Of a DNA stretch of 24,141 bases, positions 7,410 through 14,613 are shown in pieces. How positions within the stretch are numbered: position 1 is the first letter of the stretch; each line of letters begins with the position of its first letter. Source of the DNA: a virus; IMG/VR virus record IMGVR_UViG_3300014493_000026, positions 1 through 24,141 of that record; one strand, written 5' to 3'. The notes under the pieces were generated by a model, which worked only from the letters and a program-made list of their open reading frames with translations, was not told where the DNA came from and did not search any database. The position numbers and the translations under genes are program-made.

Positions 7410-7582
7410 TATCGATCCCGTTTCGCATAAACAGTTTGATATAAGCCCTTGCGCTGCTCCATAGATGCGCCATCCATATGCTTACGAACTTGAACTTCCA
7501 ATTGCCTATCTGATAACTTATAGGTCTTTTTGAGTTCAGATTGTGTAGCATTATGTAAATCATTCCATGATACTTTGCTCAT
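7409..7582 (-). CDS. Small hypothetical protein (57 aa)
   Basis: 57 residues, starting MSKVSWNDLHNATQSELKKT and ending LYQTVYAKRDR. The order WNDLHNAT / LKKTYKLSDRQLEVQVRKHM suggests two or three short helices. AAGGA precedes ATG 7582 by 6 to 7 bases and the stop overlaps the next ATG as TAATG, supporting this frame over a longer overlapping frame at 7348-7563. Function unknown. Confidence 0.6.
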   Translation of the reverse strand: MSKVSWNDLHNATQSELKKTYKLSDRQLEVQVRKHMDGASMEQRKGLYQTVYAKRDR

Positions 7583-7787
7583 TTTCTTCCTTCTCCTGTA
7601 GTGTTTTTTGTAGAAACGTAATCATCTGCTTAATACCGTCTTCCTCTATGATTGTTCCTGGAAAAGGAACTGTTTGTGGAAACCCTTCTATACAATGAAA
7701 TGCTAAGGTTTCAGTAGTACTTCCAAATACAATTCCCCATTTATCATTGCCGAAATCTTTACCAATTTTCACTAATAACTTACGCAT
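7560..7787 (-). CDS. Small hypothetical protein downstream of portal
   Basis: 75 residues. The first 50 form a mixed alpha/beta segment (LVKIGKDFGNDKWGIVFGST ... FHCIEGFPQTVPFPG), then a Glu-rich helix (LQKTLQEKEENEQ). The start codon lies within the last codons of the portal gene, overlapping by 8 bases, so translation is coupled to portal. No family recognised. Confidence 0.65.
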   Translation of the reverse strand: MRKLLVKIGKDFGNDKWGIVFGSTTETLAFHCIEGFPQTVPFPGTIIEEDGIKQMITFLQKTLQEKEENEQSIME

Positions 7788-9876
7788 GCGCTCTACCGCC
7801 GTCCTGTTTATTATGTAGTTTGTGGTGAGTTTCTAGTGCTTCTTTAACATGCCGATGACTCATATCACGGTGCTTCATTTCTAAATCAACATGCTTGGCG
7901 TAACGCTCAGTTTGTGCTTTGACTAGCTGTACGGTTGCGGCTTGTTGACCTAAATGCAGGTCAGCCATAACTTTTTGCTGGTCTTGTTGGAGCTTCGCCA
8001 TATCTAATTGCAATTTCGCTTGGTCTATTTGGCCTTTTTGTTGAACTTTAGCCATATCTACTTGTGCTTTCATTGCGGCTGGATTTTGCTGCGCTTGTTG
8101 CTGGGCTGCTTGTTTTTCTTGCTGGTATTCTTTCAACCACTCATCCGTTAAGTCTTTAAGCTGCTCAATGCCTTTACCTTCCATATTGTCTAGCACGAAG
8201 TTTAATCCCTTCTCTGCTATGAATTGTCCAAATAATGGCGACATACCCATCATTTCTTTGACCATCATGATTGTGCGTTGTTTTTGTACTTGGAAACTAG
8301 CGCCAGCTTTGAGTGATACATTCAGCGCGTTAGTGTCGAAGTCCATAGGTAGACCTTCGGGTTGATTGATTTTGACAAAGTGCCTCTTTCCACGCTCATC
8401 TAGGATTGGCAATGTTCGTGGAGTAGTGAAGTACTTAGGCATCAAGTTTACATATATTTCAGCAACACGCTGGAATCCCTGTAAGCAGCCGATAATATAG
8501 GGCATAGCAGTCGCATTGGACTGGGTAGCAGCCTCAACTATTGCCACACCTGATAATTGGTTGTTGTTAATACCTAAGCTTGCATCGTATGAACCTAGCA
8601 CGTTCTGAATTAGAGAATCAGCCCCCGTAAAAGCTTGCGCAATTTCAGGAGGACACGGAACCCGCTGAATTTCGCGGATTGGATTAGCAATTGGCATGTC
8701 AGGATTGGATTCGTGTACAGAATTATAAACAAGCACAGACTCTTTCTGTGTATTTTTGTAAGCATCGAGAAACCCTTCCTCTTTAGGTAAAGCCTCTTTT
8801 GCCACCATGAATTTATGCTGTACCGTATTCTCAATCTCATTTGCCAGAGAAATACCTGCGTAGTTTTTAAGCCTTTGCGCACCTTTAGCATGATATACAT
8901 AGGGTCTTGTCACCTGTCTGATATTACCGTTTTTAGGCGTCTTAATCATGAGCGAGTGGCCATCAATAAAGACGAGGGGTAAATGCGTAAAGTCTGTTTC
9001 TTCGTACTCTATAACTTGGTTTTCAATCATTCGATAACGGTTGATGCTGTCGATTAGGGTTTTACGTGGCTTACCCATAAGCGCTGGTGGCACAGTGATA
9101 TCATTCCACGTGTCCAACATTTTACGATATTTGGTCATGGTCATTACGGAACCGTCACGAACTTGGACGATTGTTTCTTCTTTGCGTTTTTTCTCGTAAT
9201 AGTCTGCTACTACAATTATTTTGCTGTTGTCGTTTAGGTATGACCAGTTAAAACCTGCGAAGTCTCTACGAAAGCTTAGTGTCTTTAGGGGTATTTCGGG
9301 ATATTCTTCTTCAAACTCGTCCTTATCTCTTGGGAATAGCTGGAAGCAGAATTGACCATCGCCTTTATGACTGAACCTTGCTAGCTTATCAAATCCTGAT
9401 AGGGTTGGTTCGCAACGTTCAATCTTAATGACTTGGTTCATCGACATGGGATGTTCATAATCAGTGAACACTTTGATAGTACTAAACCCACCGGATAATA
9501 GGTCTTTGTAAACCTCGTATCTGGTGTGCTCGTTATTATCGTCCATGAACACGTGCTTTAGATGTTGCTCGACAACCTTAATAGTGATAGGGTCGGCTTT
9601 GTCCTCATCATAAGCGTTAACCGCAATATCGGGTTCCTGCTTTGAAAACTCACCTAGAAGTCTGCTAATATAGGCTTCGAGTACGTTAAATTCGAGTTGC
9701 GGACGGTTCATTGTCATTAGAAGTGTGATTTCATCTTCTTTTAGGGAAGAGTCGAACACAAACCTACGAAACTCATTATAGCGATCATAGTTATCTTTAA
9801 AATAATCATGCGCATTGCGTACACGCTTTTTAATACGCGCAAGATCATCTTGATAGCGTTTTGCTACATCCTTCAT
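7780..9876 (-). CDS. Portal protein, P22 gp1-like
   Basis: 698 residues, near P22 gp1 (725). It has a strong ribosome site (AAGGAG, 8 bases from ATG 9876). The N-terminal half has the P22-portal layout: MNRPQLEFNVLEAYISRLLG, the long helical 'GG FSTIKVFTDYEHP' segment matching P22 'GVGAWRLVTDYEDQS', and 'KIIVVADYYEKKRKEE' matching the 'IQIAEFYE' strand. The last 120 residues are Gln- and Lys-rich heptads (QQAQQNPAAMKAQVDMAKVQ onward), like the C-terminal helical barrel of P22 portal. It forms the dodecameric ring at one head vertex, docks the terminase and later the adaptor. Confidence 0.88.
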   Translation of the reverse strand: MKDVAKRYQDDLARIKKRVRNAHDYFKDNYDRYNEFRRFVFDSSLKEDEITLLMTMNRPQLEFNVLEAYISRLLGEFSKQEPDIAVNAYDEDKADPITIKVVEQHLKHVFMDDNNEHTRYEVYKDLLSGGFSTIKVFTDYEHPMSMNQVIKIERCEPTLSGFDKLARFSHKGDGQFCFQLFPRDKDEFEEEYPEIPLKTLSFRRDFAGFNWSYLNDNSKIIVVADYYEKKRKEETIVQVRDGSVMTMTKYRKMLDTWNDITVPPALMGKPRKTLIDSINRYRMIENQVIEYEETDFTHLPLVFIDGHSLMIKTPKNGNIRQVTRPYVYHAKGAQRLKNYAGISLANEIENTVQHKFMVAKEALPKEEGFLDAYKNTQKESVLVYNSVHESNPDMPIANPIREIQRVPCPPEIAQAFTGADSLIQNVLGSYDASLGINNNQLSGVAIVEAATQSNATAMPYIIGCLQGFQRVAEIYVNLMPKYFTTPRTLPILDERGKRHFVKINQPEGLPMDFDTNALNVSLKAGASFQVQKQRTIMMVKEMMGMSPLFGQFIAEKGLNFVLDNMEGKGIEQLKDLTDEWLKEYQQEKQAAQQQAQQNPAAMKAQVDMAKVQQKGQIDQAKLQLDMAKLQQDQQKVMADLHLGQQAATVQLVKAQTERYAKHVDLEMKHRDMSHRHVKEALETHHKLHNKQDGGRAHA

Positions 9877-9916
9877 TATTGTAGCTCCTTGTAGAGAAAT
9901 CCTTTCCCTTCGATAA

Positions 9917-9935
9917 TTAATTGTATATCAATTAA
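9917..9935. repeat. 19-bp AT-rich inverted repeat before the portal gene
   Basis: TTAATTG TATAT CAATTAA, a perfect 7-bp dyad with 5-base centre, sits in the 81-bp gap between the alpha-CTD-like gene and portal, about 40 bases upstream of the portal start. Size and symmetry fit an operator for a small dimeric regulator. No clear promoter is visible around it. Confidence 0.4.
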
Positions 9936-9957
9936 CAATCGTGTATAAGCGGTTCAC

Positions 9958-10437
9958 TTACATTTGTTCAAGCTTATGGTATAAATCATAAACAGTCGCA
10001 GAGAAACCAGGCACCTTTTCGTTTATTTTCCTTAACAACCCATCTGGGCTTTTTTCTAGTTGTATCGACTGTAACAACCTGTATTGTTCTAGCATTATAG
10101 TACGCATTCCTTGTACTTCTTCGGCTAGTATTCCTAATTTACTTACTGCTAATTTCTCCATCATTTCACTGAGCATATTTACTTTGCGCTCTACTGCCAT
10201 TAGCTTTGAGCCTATGTCTTGGAGCATTTGTTGCTCAGGGTTAACTAACTTCCTGAATCGCTTTAATGCTTTTCCTATCATGTTTAATGATTCCTTTCCT
10301 ATGCCTGGTACTCGTAATAATTCCCCTGAATCAGCTTCTAGTAACTTCTCAACGGTGTGATAGCCACCACATATTAAATTATTCAATATACGAACATTTA
10401 AAGCTAATACACCAATATCTGTTACCTGATCGCTCAT
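9958..10437 (-). CDS. RNA polymerase alpha-CTD-like domain fused to a coiled coil
   Basis: 159 residues. Residues 8-61 align along their length with the C-terminal domain of bacterial RpoA: LALNVRILNNLICGGYHTVE against E. coli [20 protein letters not shown], then LLRVPGIGKESLNMIGKAL against LLKTPNLGKKSLTEIKDVL. Of the residues by which alpha-CTD grips UP-element DNA, R265, N268, G296 and S299 are kept (R16, N19, G47, S50); C269 and K298 are replaced (N20, E49). Residues about 65-125 form a coiled coil, so the protein is probably a dimer or larger. It lies between large terminase and portal with AAGG 7 bases from the start. It could bind AT-rich DNA, promoters or a packaging site; a generic HhH DNA-binding role is the alternative. 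Confidence 0.75.
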   Translation of the reverse strand: MSDQVTDIGVLALNVRILNNLICGGYHTVEKLLEADSGELLRVPGIGKESLNMIGKALKRFRKLVNPEQQMLQDIGSKLMAVERKVNMLSEMMEKLAVSKLGILAEEVQGMRTIMLEQYRLLQSIQLEKSPDGLLRKINEKVPGFSATVYDLYHKLEQM

Positions 10438-10441
10438 AAAC

Positions 10442-11986
10442 TTACCTTGTATATGCGCTCTGTTTCAAGCGGTTAATCTTATTACTGTTACTTGCAAGAC
10501 TTTTAGCAACACTTGAGTAATCCACGGCATTTACGTGTGATGATATAATTGTTTTATCAATTAAAGCTATCTTTACGGCATCTGCTGCTGTATCTGCTAT
10601 GTCATCCCATCTGTGGGTTTCGTTTGCTGTAATCTTGCTCATGTGGTCTATACACACTTTAACATGACGACCAAAGGCTGGGAACGAGACACGGCGTTCG
10701 GCAAAATAGGGTTGAGCTTCTAGGAATCGTTTTGTTTTGTTTCCTTGTTCGCGTGTTCGTGGAATATCCATCATCTTTATAGTTCTAATCTCGTCCAATA
10801 AGCTTAATAGCGTTCCGCCTGTGGATTTCTTCTCGATTGCTACTAGCTGCGGCGGTTTCTTATAACGCATACATTGCTGCCAAAAGTCCAAAAATGTATC
10901 TTTCAGGTCTTTAGGTTCTATTCGTGTCTCTAATGTATCTATCCAATGTAGGCCGTATTGTCCGGTTTTTACACCATAGGACTCAATCTCATAGATACCC
11001 CAAAAGCTAAATGCGGTCGCGTCATTGTAACTCTTGGCTGTTTCCGCAGTATCCGCAGTGATGAAACTGAATAATACGTCTGGCTCTTCTTCAAGCATGA
11101 CAAACCATTCGGGTTTAAATAGTGCGCCACCTGCGGGTATTGGGTCTTGTTGGTATTGTGAAGCAAACACGTAAGGGTCGCATTCTTGTTTAATCATGAG
11201 TGATTCACGTGTATTTACTTCGGGATATAGCGCGTTCCCTGCCTCATCAATACTTTTTAGAATCACCTTGTACCATTCATAACCGTCTTTGTTGGCTATT
11301 AGGTAAGCGGCTAAGTCGTCCTCATGGAGTCTCTGGCCAATGAAGATAAAAGGTACGTTGATTCCGCGGGCACGCTGCTGAATTGTTTCTCGATAGTTTT
11401 CAATGACTGATTGTCTAATAGTGTCGGAATGAACTTCATCAGGTTTGTGAGCGTCATCAATAATAACTGCTCCTGAGAATCGCTCAAGTGCGGGAAGTCC
11501 AGCATCTTGTCCAGTGATTGCGCCGCCTGAGCCGAAAGCAGCAACAGCTCCGCCTGCTGTCGTCTGGAAATATTCTCTGGCCTTTGAGTCATGTCGAATC
11601 CTTACGTCAAATAGGTACACGTAGTTTGCTAATTGCATAATACGCTTGATTGTTTCAGTGTGTTTTGCTGCGAGAACCTTGGAGTAGGATATATACAAGA
11701 ACCGGGAATCAGGCCATTTAGCCAATGTCCACGCAACCCACATAGCCAGTAATGTTGATTTACCTGAACCAGGGCTTACATTAACTAGCAATCGGTGATT
11801 AGGGATTTCAAGGCGTGATGCTTGGCTTAATGAGCGGCAAATAGTCACGTGATGCGACTCGCGCCCCATGGGTTCTGAGATAATGAATTGGCGGCCAGTT
11901 AACAAAGGGTAGAAGAACTTTGTAAACTCTAATAAACTTGACCTTAATTCTGATGCTAACTGTTCCTTGTCAGCGATTCCTGTCAT
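10442..11986 (-). CDS. terL: Terminase large subunit
   Basis: 514 residues, the usual size. N-terminal ATPase: Walker A SPGSGKST at residues 71-78, Walker B VIIDDAHK at 174-181, coupling segment FIFIGQRLHEDDL near 213-225. C-terminal RNase H-like nuclease: first acidic site in FITADTAETAKSYND (about 308-322), second in VAIEKKSTGG (382-391), third in WDDIADTAADAVKIA (about 460-474). It drives DNA into the head through portal and cuts the concatemer. Its ATG overlaps the stop of the upstream gene as ATGA. The small subunit is not adjacent but 4.6 kb upstream at 16576-17097. Confidence 0.93.
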   Translation of the reverse strand: MTGIADKEQLASELRSSLLEFTKFFYPLLTGRQFIISEPMGRESHHVTICRSLSQASRLEIPNHRLLVNVSPGSGKSTLLAMWVAWTLAKWPDSRFLYISYSKVLAAKHTETIKRIMQLANYVYLFDVRIRHDSKAREYFQTTAGGAVAAFGSGGAITGQDAGLPALERFSGAVIIDDAHKPDEVHSDTIRQSVIENYRETIQQRARGINVPFIFIGQRLHEDDLAAYLIANKDGYEWYKVILKSIDEAGNALYPEVNTRESLMIKQECDPYVFASQYQQDPIPAGGALFKPEWFVMLEEEPDVLFSFITADTAETAKSYNDATAFSFWGIYEIESYGVKTGQYGLHWIDTLETRIEPKDLKDTFLDFWQQCMRYKKPPQLVAIEKKSTGGTLLSLLDEIRTIKMMDIPRTREQGNKTKRFLEAQPYFAERRVSFPAFGRHVKVCIDHMSKITANETHRWDDIADTAADAVKIALIDKTIISSHVNAVDYSSVAKSLASNSNKINRLKQSAYTR

Positions 11987-12174
11987 AGGCGCTCTTCGTA
12001 TTTATTAATTTCGTCTTGTATCTGCTCAACTGTAGCATCTTCTATCATCCACGCAAGTCTGCGTAGTTCTGCTTGAAGATAAGCTTCGGTTATATATGTC
12101 ACATCGAACCATAGGCCGTTATCGTCAGTCTGTTTGTCAATATATTCCTTTAACATTGTCAACTTAGTCTTCAT
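11983..12174 (-). CDS. Small hypothetical protein upstream of terminase
   Basis: 63 residues (MKTKLTMLKEYIDKQTDDNG ... EQIQDEINKYEERL), acidic and helical. ATGA overlaps join it to the YkgJ-like gene before it and to the large terminase after it, so all three are made from one transcript in coupled fashion. No domain recognised. Confidence 0.65.
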   Translation of the reverse strand: MKTKLTMLKEYIDKQTDDNGLWFDVTYITEAYLQAELRRLAWMIEDATVEQIQDEINKYEERL

Positions 12175-12542
12175 ATTGCCTCTGTTTCCCTGATAAGGTT
12201 GTATGCTTCTTCTTTGGTAAGTGTGGCTTTAGGCTTACAACCAAATTGGCATTCAAGACCTTCGGCTACGCCATATAGTCGGCAAATGGCTGGACGTATG
12301 GTGTAGATTGAACACTTCATATCTTTCAAAGCCCTACAGGTTGGCACTGATTTATTGTCTATAGCGCGCTGTATCTCATCAGCAGTAGGTTTGTATGGGC
12401 TACAGCCTAAACGGTCTCTGGCGCGCTGTGATTCGGCCTTAGCTACAGGAATTAAGGTACAACTGTGGTGACATAACCCCTTGCAGTCTATTTCGGGTAT
12501 CTTGCCGTAGATTTTATCTAGCTTCCTGTATTTGTTTTTCAT
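12171..12542 (-). CDS. YkgJ-type cysteine cluster protein (metal-binding)
   Basis: 123 residues with the arrangement of the YkgJ / Fe-S or zinc cluster family: CKGLCHHSC near residue 20, a middle Cys (VPTCRAL), then MKCSIYTIRPAICRLYGVAE and a final CQFGCKP. The 'CSIY..RP..CR..' core is the family hallmark. Members are thought to chelate iron or zinc; their biochemical role is poorly known, with one relative linked to protein lysine methylation. An early or middle role in altering host metabolism is possible but not shown. ATGA coupling on both sides. Confidence 0.78.
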   Translation of the reverse strand: MKNKYRKLDKIYGKIPEIDCKGLCHHSCTLIPVAKAESQRARDRLGCSPYKPTADEIQRAIDNKSVPTCRALKDMKCSIYTIRPAICRLYGVAEGLECQFGCKPKATLTKEEAYNLIRETEAI

Positions 12543-12985
12543 TTATCAGCAAGCCTTTTGAGTAAATATTTATTTTCTTCACAAAACTTTTTAGCAAATT
12601 CTGTAGCATTTTCCGGAGGTTTTCTAAACGATTTTTCAATGATTGGCAGACTTCCATCATTAGGATAGTAAACCATACATTCACCATGAACCATGAATTC
12701 CTTATATACATCTTCATGTAATTGAGCTAATGGATCGTCAATAATAATTGCTCCAACCTGACGAACAGGCGGTTTAAATTTGGGGAAATCAGGTAAATGT
12801 CTCCAATGCGTTACATGACATACATCAGCATTAAGACCATGCGACATATAGGGTAAATAAATATTCCATCCTGTATCACACATATAGCCCATAGAGATAT
12901 TTTTACCATGACCATTTAGAAGCCAGTGAAACAATACCTTCTCTAATTTCTTTGGTAATCGTGTATCAACACTAATCCAACCCAT
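12539..12985 (-). CDS. DUF551-like phage protein
   Basis: 148 residues from ATG 12985, which has AGGGG 8 bases upstream; the longer frame to 13024 overlaps the preceding gene in full and lacks a good site. The opening MGWISVDTRLPKKLEKVLFH and the later VCHVTHWRHLPDFPKF fit DUF551, a short domain common in phages and prophages ('WI.v...LP....vL' ... 'VTHW.PLP..P'). The C-terminal 75 residues are an extension of unknown kind. Function of DUF551 is not known. Confidence 0.75.
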   Translation of the reverse strand: MGWISVDTRLPKKLEKVLFHWLLNGHGKNISMGYMCDTGWNIYLPYMSHGLNADVCHVTHWRHLPDFPKFKPPVRQVGAIIIDDPLAQLHEDVYKEFMVHGECMVYYPNDGSLPIIEKSFRKPPENATEFAKKFCEENKYLLKRLADK

Positions 12986-13163
12986 TGTATAACCCCTCAT
13001 ACAGCGCAGCCTTTCCAATATCATTGAATCGGCAGTTAATACATATTAGATCTGATGCGACCTTAACTACGCATGGTTTATCTTTGTGACACTTAGAACA
13101 ATTAAAGTGCTTTAATGCTCCGTGTGTTAGTTCAAAGTTTTCCGGCGCAAGATTAACGGTCAT
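12972..13163 (-). CDS. Small zinc-ribbon protein
   Basis: 63 residues with CSKCHKDKPC around residues 22-31 and CINC near 41-44: two CxxC knuckles separated by about 17 residues, a four-cysteine zinc ribbon. Sequence before it (ENFELTHGALKHF) and after it (RFNDIGKAALYEG) is helical. Coupled by overlap with genes on both sides. Likely binds a nucleic acid or protein partner; no specific family. Confidence 0.65.
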   Translation of the reverse strand: MTVNLAPENFELTHGALKHFNCSKCHKDKPCVVKVASDLICINCRFNDIGKAALYEGLYNGLD

Positions 13164-13302
13164 CGCATAATTCCCACATGTTTTTATCTAATATTTCTTG
13201 AAACTCTGGCGGTAACTGTTGTTGTTCGCCGAATAGCTTTATGGCAAAGTTATTTAGTCCCTCAAAAACCTCATCATCGGTTAACTCACCTAATTCGTTC
13301 AT
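13153..13302 (-). CDS. Small acidic hypothetical protein (49 aa)
   Basis: 49 residues, MNELGELTDDEVFEGLNNFA then IKLFGEQQQLPPEFQEILDK; acidic and helical. Starts with an ATGA overlap to the upstream gene and ends overlapping the zinc-ribbon gene by 11 bases, which supports it as real. Function unknown. Confidence 0.6.
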   Translation of the reverse strand: MNELGELTDDEVFEGLNNFAIKLFGEQQQLPPEFQEILDKNMWELCDDR

Positions 13303-13547
13303 GTTATCGCCTTACGCGCTACACCTTTCAAAAACTCACAAAAAGCTTCAATCTCGGCACATTGCGCGTCTACATCTTTGATTGGTGTTTGTACTGTGAA
13401 CAATACTCTAGCAAGGAAACTGTAGGCTGCCATGAACTCACTACGGTCTAAGCTTCCATGTTCTTTCATGAACTTGTCCATGCCGTCAACGATAATGTTT
13501 GTTAGGGCATCTTCGCGTTCCGTCATCTTGCCTATTCTGTCCTTCAT
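13299..13547 (-). CDS. Small helical hypothetical protein
   Basis: 82 residues, all-helical by appearance (EREDALTNIIVDGMDKFMKE ... AEIEAFCEFLKGVARKAIT). ATG 13547 has GAGGG closely upstream. It is the first gene of the leftward run towards terminase after the divergent ParA gene; the 77-bp gap between them is an AT-rich tract that could carry both promoters. No family recognised. Confidence 0.65.
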   Translation of the reverse strand: MKDRIGKMTEREDALTNIIVDGMDKFMKEHGSLDRSEFMAAYSFLARVLFTVQTPIKDVDAQCAEIEAFCEFLKGVARKAIT

Positions 13548-13567
13548 TCAACCCTCATAGTATTAGC

Positions 13568-13624
13568 TTGACTAAGATATATATTTATATAATCATATAA
13601 AAATATAATTATATAGGCATATAC
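13568..13624. promoter_or_regulatory. AT-only tract upstream of parA: promoter and candidate centromere
   Basis: TTGACT at 13568 could be a -35 element, though no perfectly spaced -10 follows; TATAAT occurs at 13588 and again at 13604. From 13577 to 13615 almost every base is A or T, with overlapping TATATAA/TTATATA words and the palindrome TATAATTATA. Ribbon-helix-helix partition proteins commonly bind repeats upstream of their own operon, so this is the best candidate for operator and partition site. The repeat unit is too degenerate to define by eye. Confidence 0.5.
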
Positions 13625-14257
13625 ATGATAATTTCAATACTAAATCAAAAAGGTGGCACAGGTAAGACAACTCTTGCAGTTAATATTGCTCGTGAATATA
13701 CGATACGTACCATCAAAACATTGCTGGTTGATTCGGATAGCCAAGGTTCCGCATTGCGATGGCACGAGGAATCAGGCGGTGAATTGATTGATTTAACTTG
13801 CCTTCCAGTTAATACCCTTGATAAAGATGTTGTTAAATTCAAAGACCGGTATGAGCGCATTATTATTGATGGCATTCCCCGAGTATCACCATTGACGGTT
13901 TGCGCTATTAAAGCCTCAAATGCTGTTCTCATCCCAGTTCAGCCATCACCTTATGACATTTGGGCTACTGAAGACTTGGTTCGGTTAGTCAAGGACAGAA
14001 TTGAAATCACTGAAGGAAAACTTAAGGCAGCATTTGTCATCAGTAGGCGCATTAAAGGCACCCTTATAGGTGATGAAATTGTGTCTCAACTTCAACAATT
14101 TGAGTTACCCATATTTTTAAATGGAACGTATCAACGCGTTGAATATGCCAAAGCAGTTCAACAAGGTAGAACTGTATGTGAACAAGACACCGAAGCAACA
14201 CGTGAAATTGTAAGCATCGTTAACGAACTAGAGGATTTTCTTCATGGCAAGAATTGA
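13625..14257 (+). CDS. parA: ParA-family partition ATPase (ParF-type, Ib)
   Basis: 210 residues. Deviant Walker A KGGTGKTT at residues 9-16, the signature of ParA/MinD ATPases; switch I region VDSDSQGSA (36-43; most relatives have DxDPQ, here Ser replaces Pro); Walker B-like RIIIDGIPR near 78-86. Lack of an N-terminal HTH and the short length place it with ParF-like type Ib proteins; the segments LIPVQPSPYDIWATEDLV and QRVEYAKAVQQGRTV fit ParF's VIPVTPSPLDFSAAG and QRQVYVKSILDGDSV. It would pull or position plasmid copies on the nucleoid together with the RHH protein encoded next, whose gene overlaps by 14 bases. Confidence 0.88.
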   Translation: MIISILNQKGGTGKTTLAVNIAREYTIRTIKTLLVDSDSQGSALRWHEESGGELIDLTCLPVNTLDKDVVKFKDRYERIIIDGIPRVSPLTVCAIKASNAVLIPVQPSPYDIWATEDLVRLVKDRIEITEGKLKAAFVISRRIKGTLIGDEIVSQLQQFELPIFLNGTYQRVEYAKAVQQGRTVCEQDTEATREIVSIVNELEDFLHGKN

Positions 14258-14450
14258 TTCAGGAAAGACTTTTGATAAAGAAGGCCAACACGATAAAATG
14301 AAAGTGCGCATGGAGAATATGGATGTTAAACCCTATCTTCTGAATATTCCGGCTCCATTGTACAAGAAGGTTAAGCGCAAGTTGCTTGAGGAAGAGCGAA
14401 GCATGAAGTCAGTCATAGTTGAATATTTATATAAATATATAAATGAATAA
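14244..14450 (+). CDS. Ribbon-helix-helix centromere-binding protein (ParG-like)
   Basis: 68 residues. A flexible, charged N-terminus (MARIDSGKTFDKEGQHDKMK) is followed by a beta strand KPYLLNIP (29-36), helix A PLYKKVKRKLLEEE and helix B MKSVIVEYLYKYI, the standard ribbon-helix-helix. In ParF/ParG systems the small RHH dimer binds the centromere and represses the operon while its flexible tail stimulates the ATPase. Size, order and overlap with ParA match that arrangement. The last codons run into an A+T-only tract. Confidence 0.8.
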   Translation: MARIDSGKTFDKEGQHDKMKVRMENMDVKPYLLNIPAPLYKKVKRKLLEEERSMKSVIVEYLYKYINE

Positions 14451-14463
14451 ATATATACTTATA
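14423..14463. repeat. AT-only tract at the end of the partition operon
   Basis: Forty bases almost entirely A or T (words ATATTTATATAAATATATAA and AATAAATATATACTTATAGG), overlapping the end of the RHH gene. It mirrors the tract upstream of parA in composition and in its ending ATAGG. Candidate second centromere or strand-opening element; could also simply encode the Tyr/Ile/Lys-rich tail. Confidence 0.35.
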
Positions 14464-14613
14464 GGTAGCGCGGGGCTTTCACCCGCTCCAATCCCTAGTA
14501 CTGCCGACCTTTGCAGAGCACTTACAGATGATTTATGTTCTCATAGTGGAACCACATCAACATTATGGCAAGGTGCTAGCGCCTCTCAACTCTTACCTAG
14601 GCAAGTTGAGTTC
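14451..14613. other. Non-coding interval between the partition operon and tRNA-Asn, with two hairpins
   Basis: 163 bp with no supported gene. It is GC-richer than its flanks. GCGGG / CCCGC (14470-14486, 7-base loop) could end the plus-strand partition transcript, but no U tract follows. CTCAACT / AGTTGAG (14585-14610, 12-base loop containing CCTAGG) lies just past the tRNA 3' end in the minus-strand direction. The segment may be a processed spacer or an unrecognised RNA. Confidence 0.4.

Noticed and set aside
7348-7563. 71-residue minus-strand open frame
   Set aside because: It overlaps the better supported 57-residue gene (7409-7582), which has AAGGA and TAATG coupling.
12514-12717. 67-residue minus-strand open frame
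   Set aside because: Lies fully in another frame of the DUF551-like and YkgJ-like genes and has no start signal.
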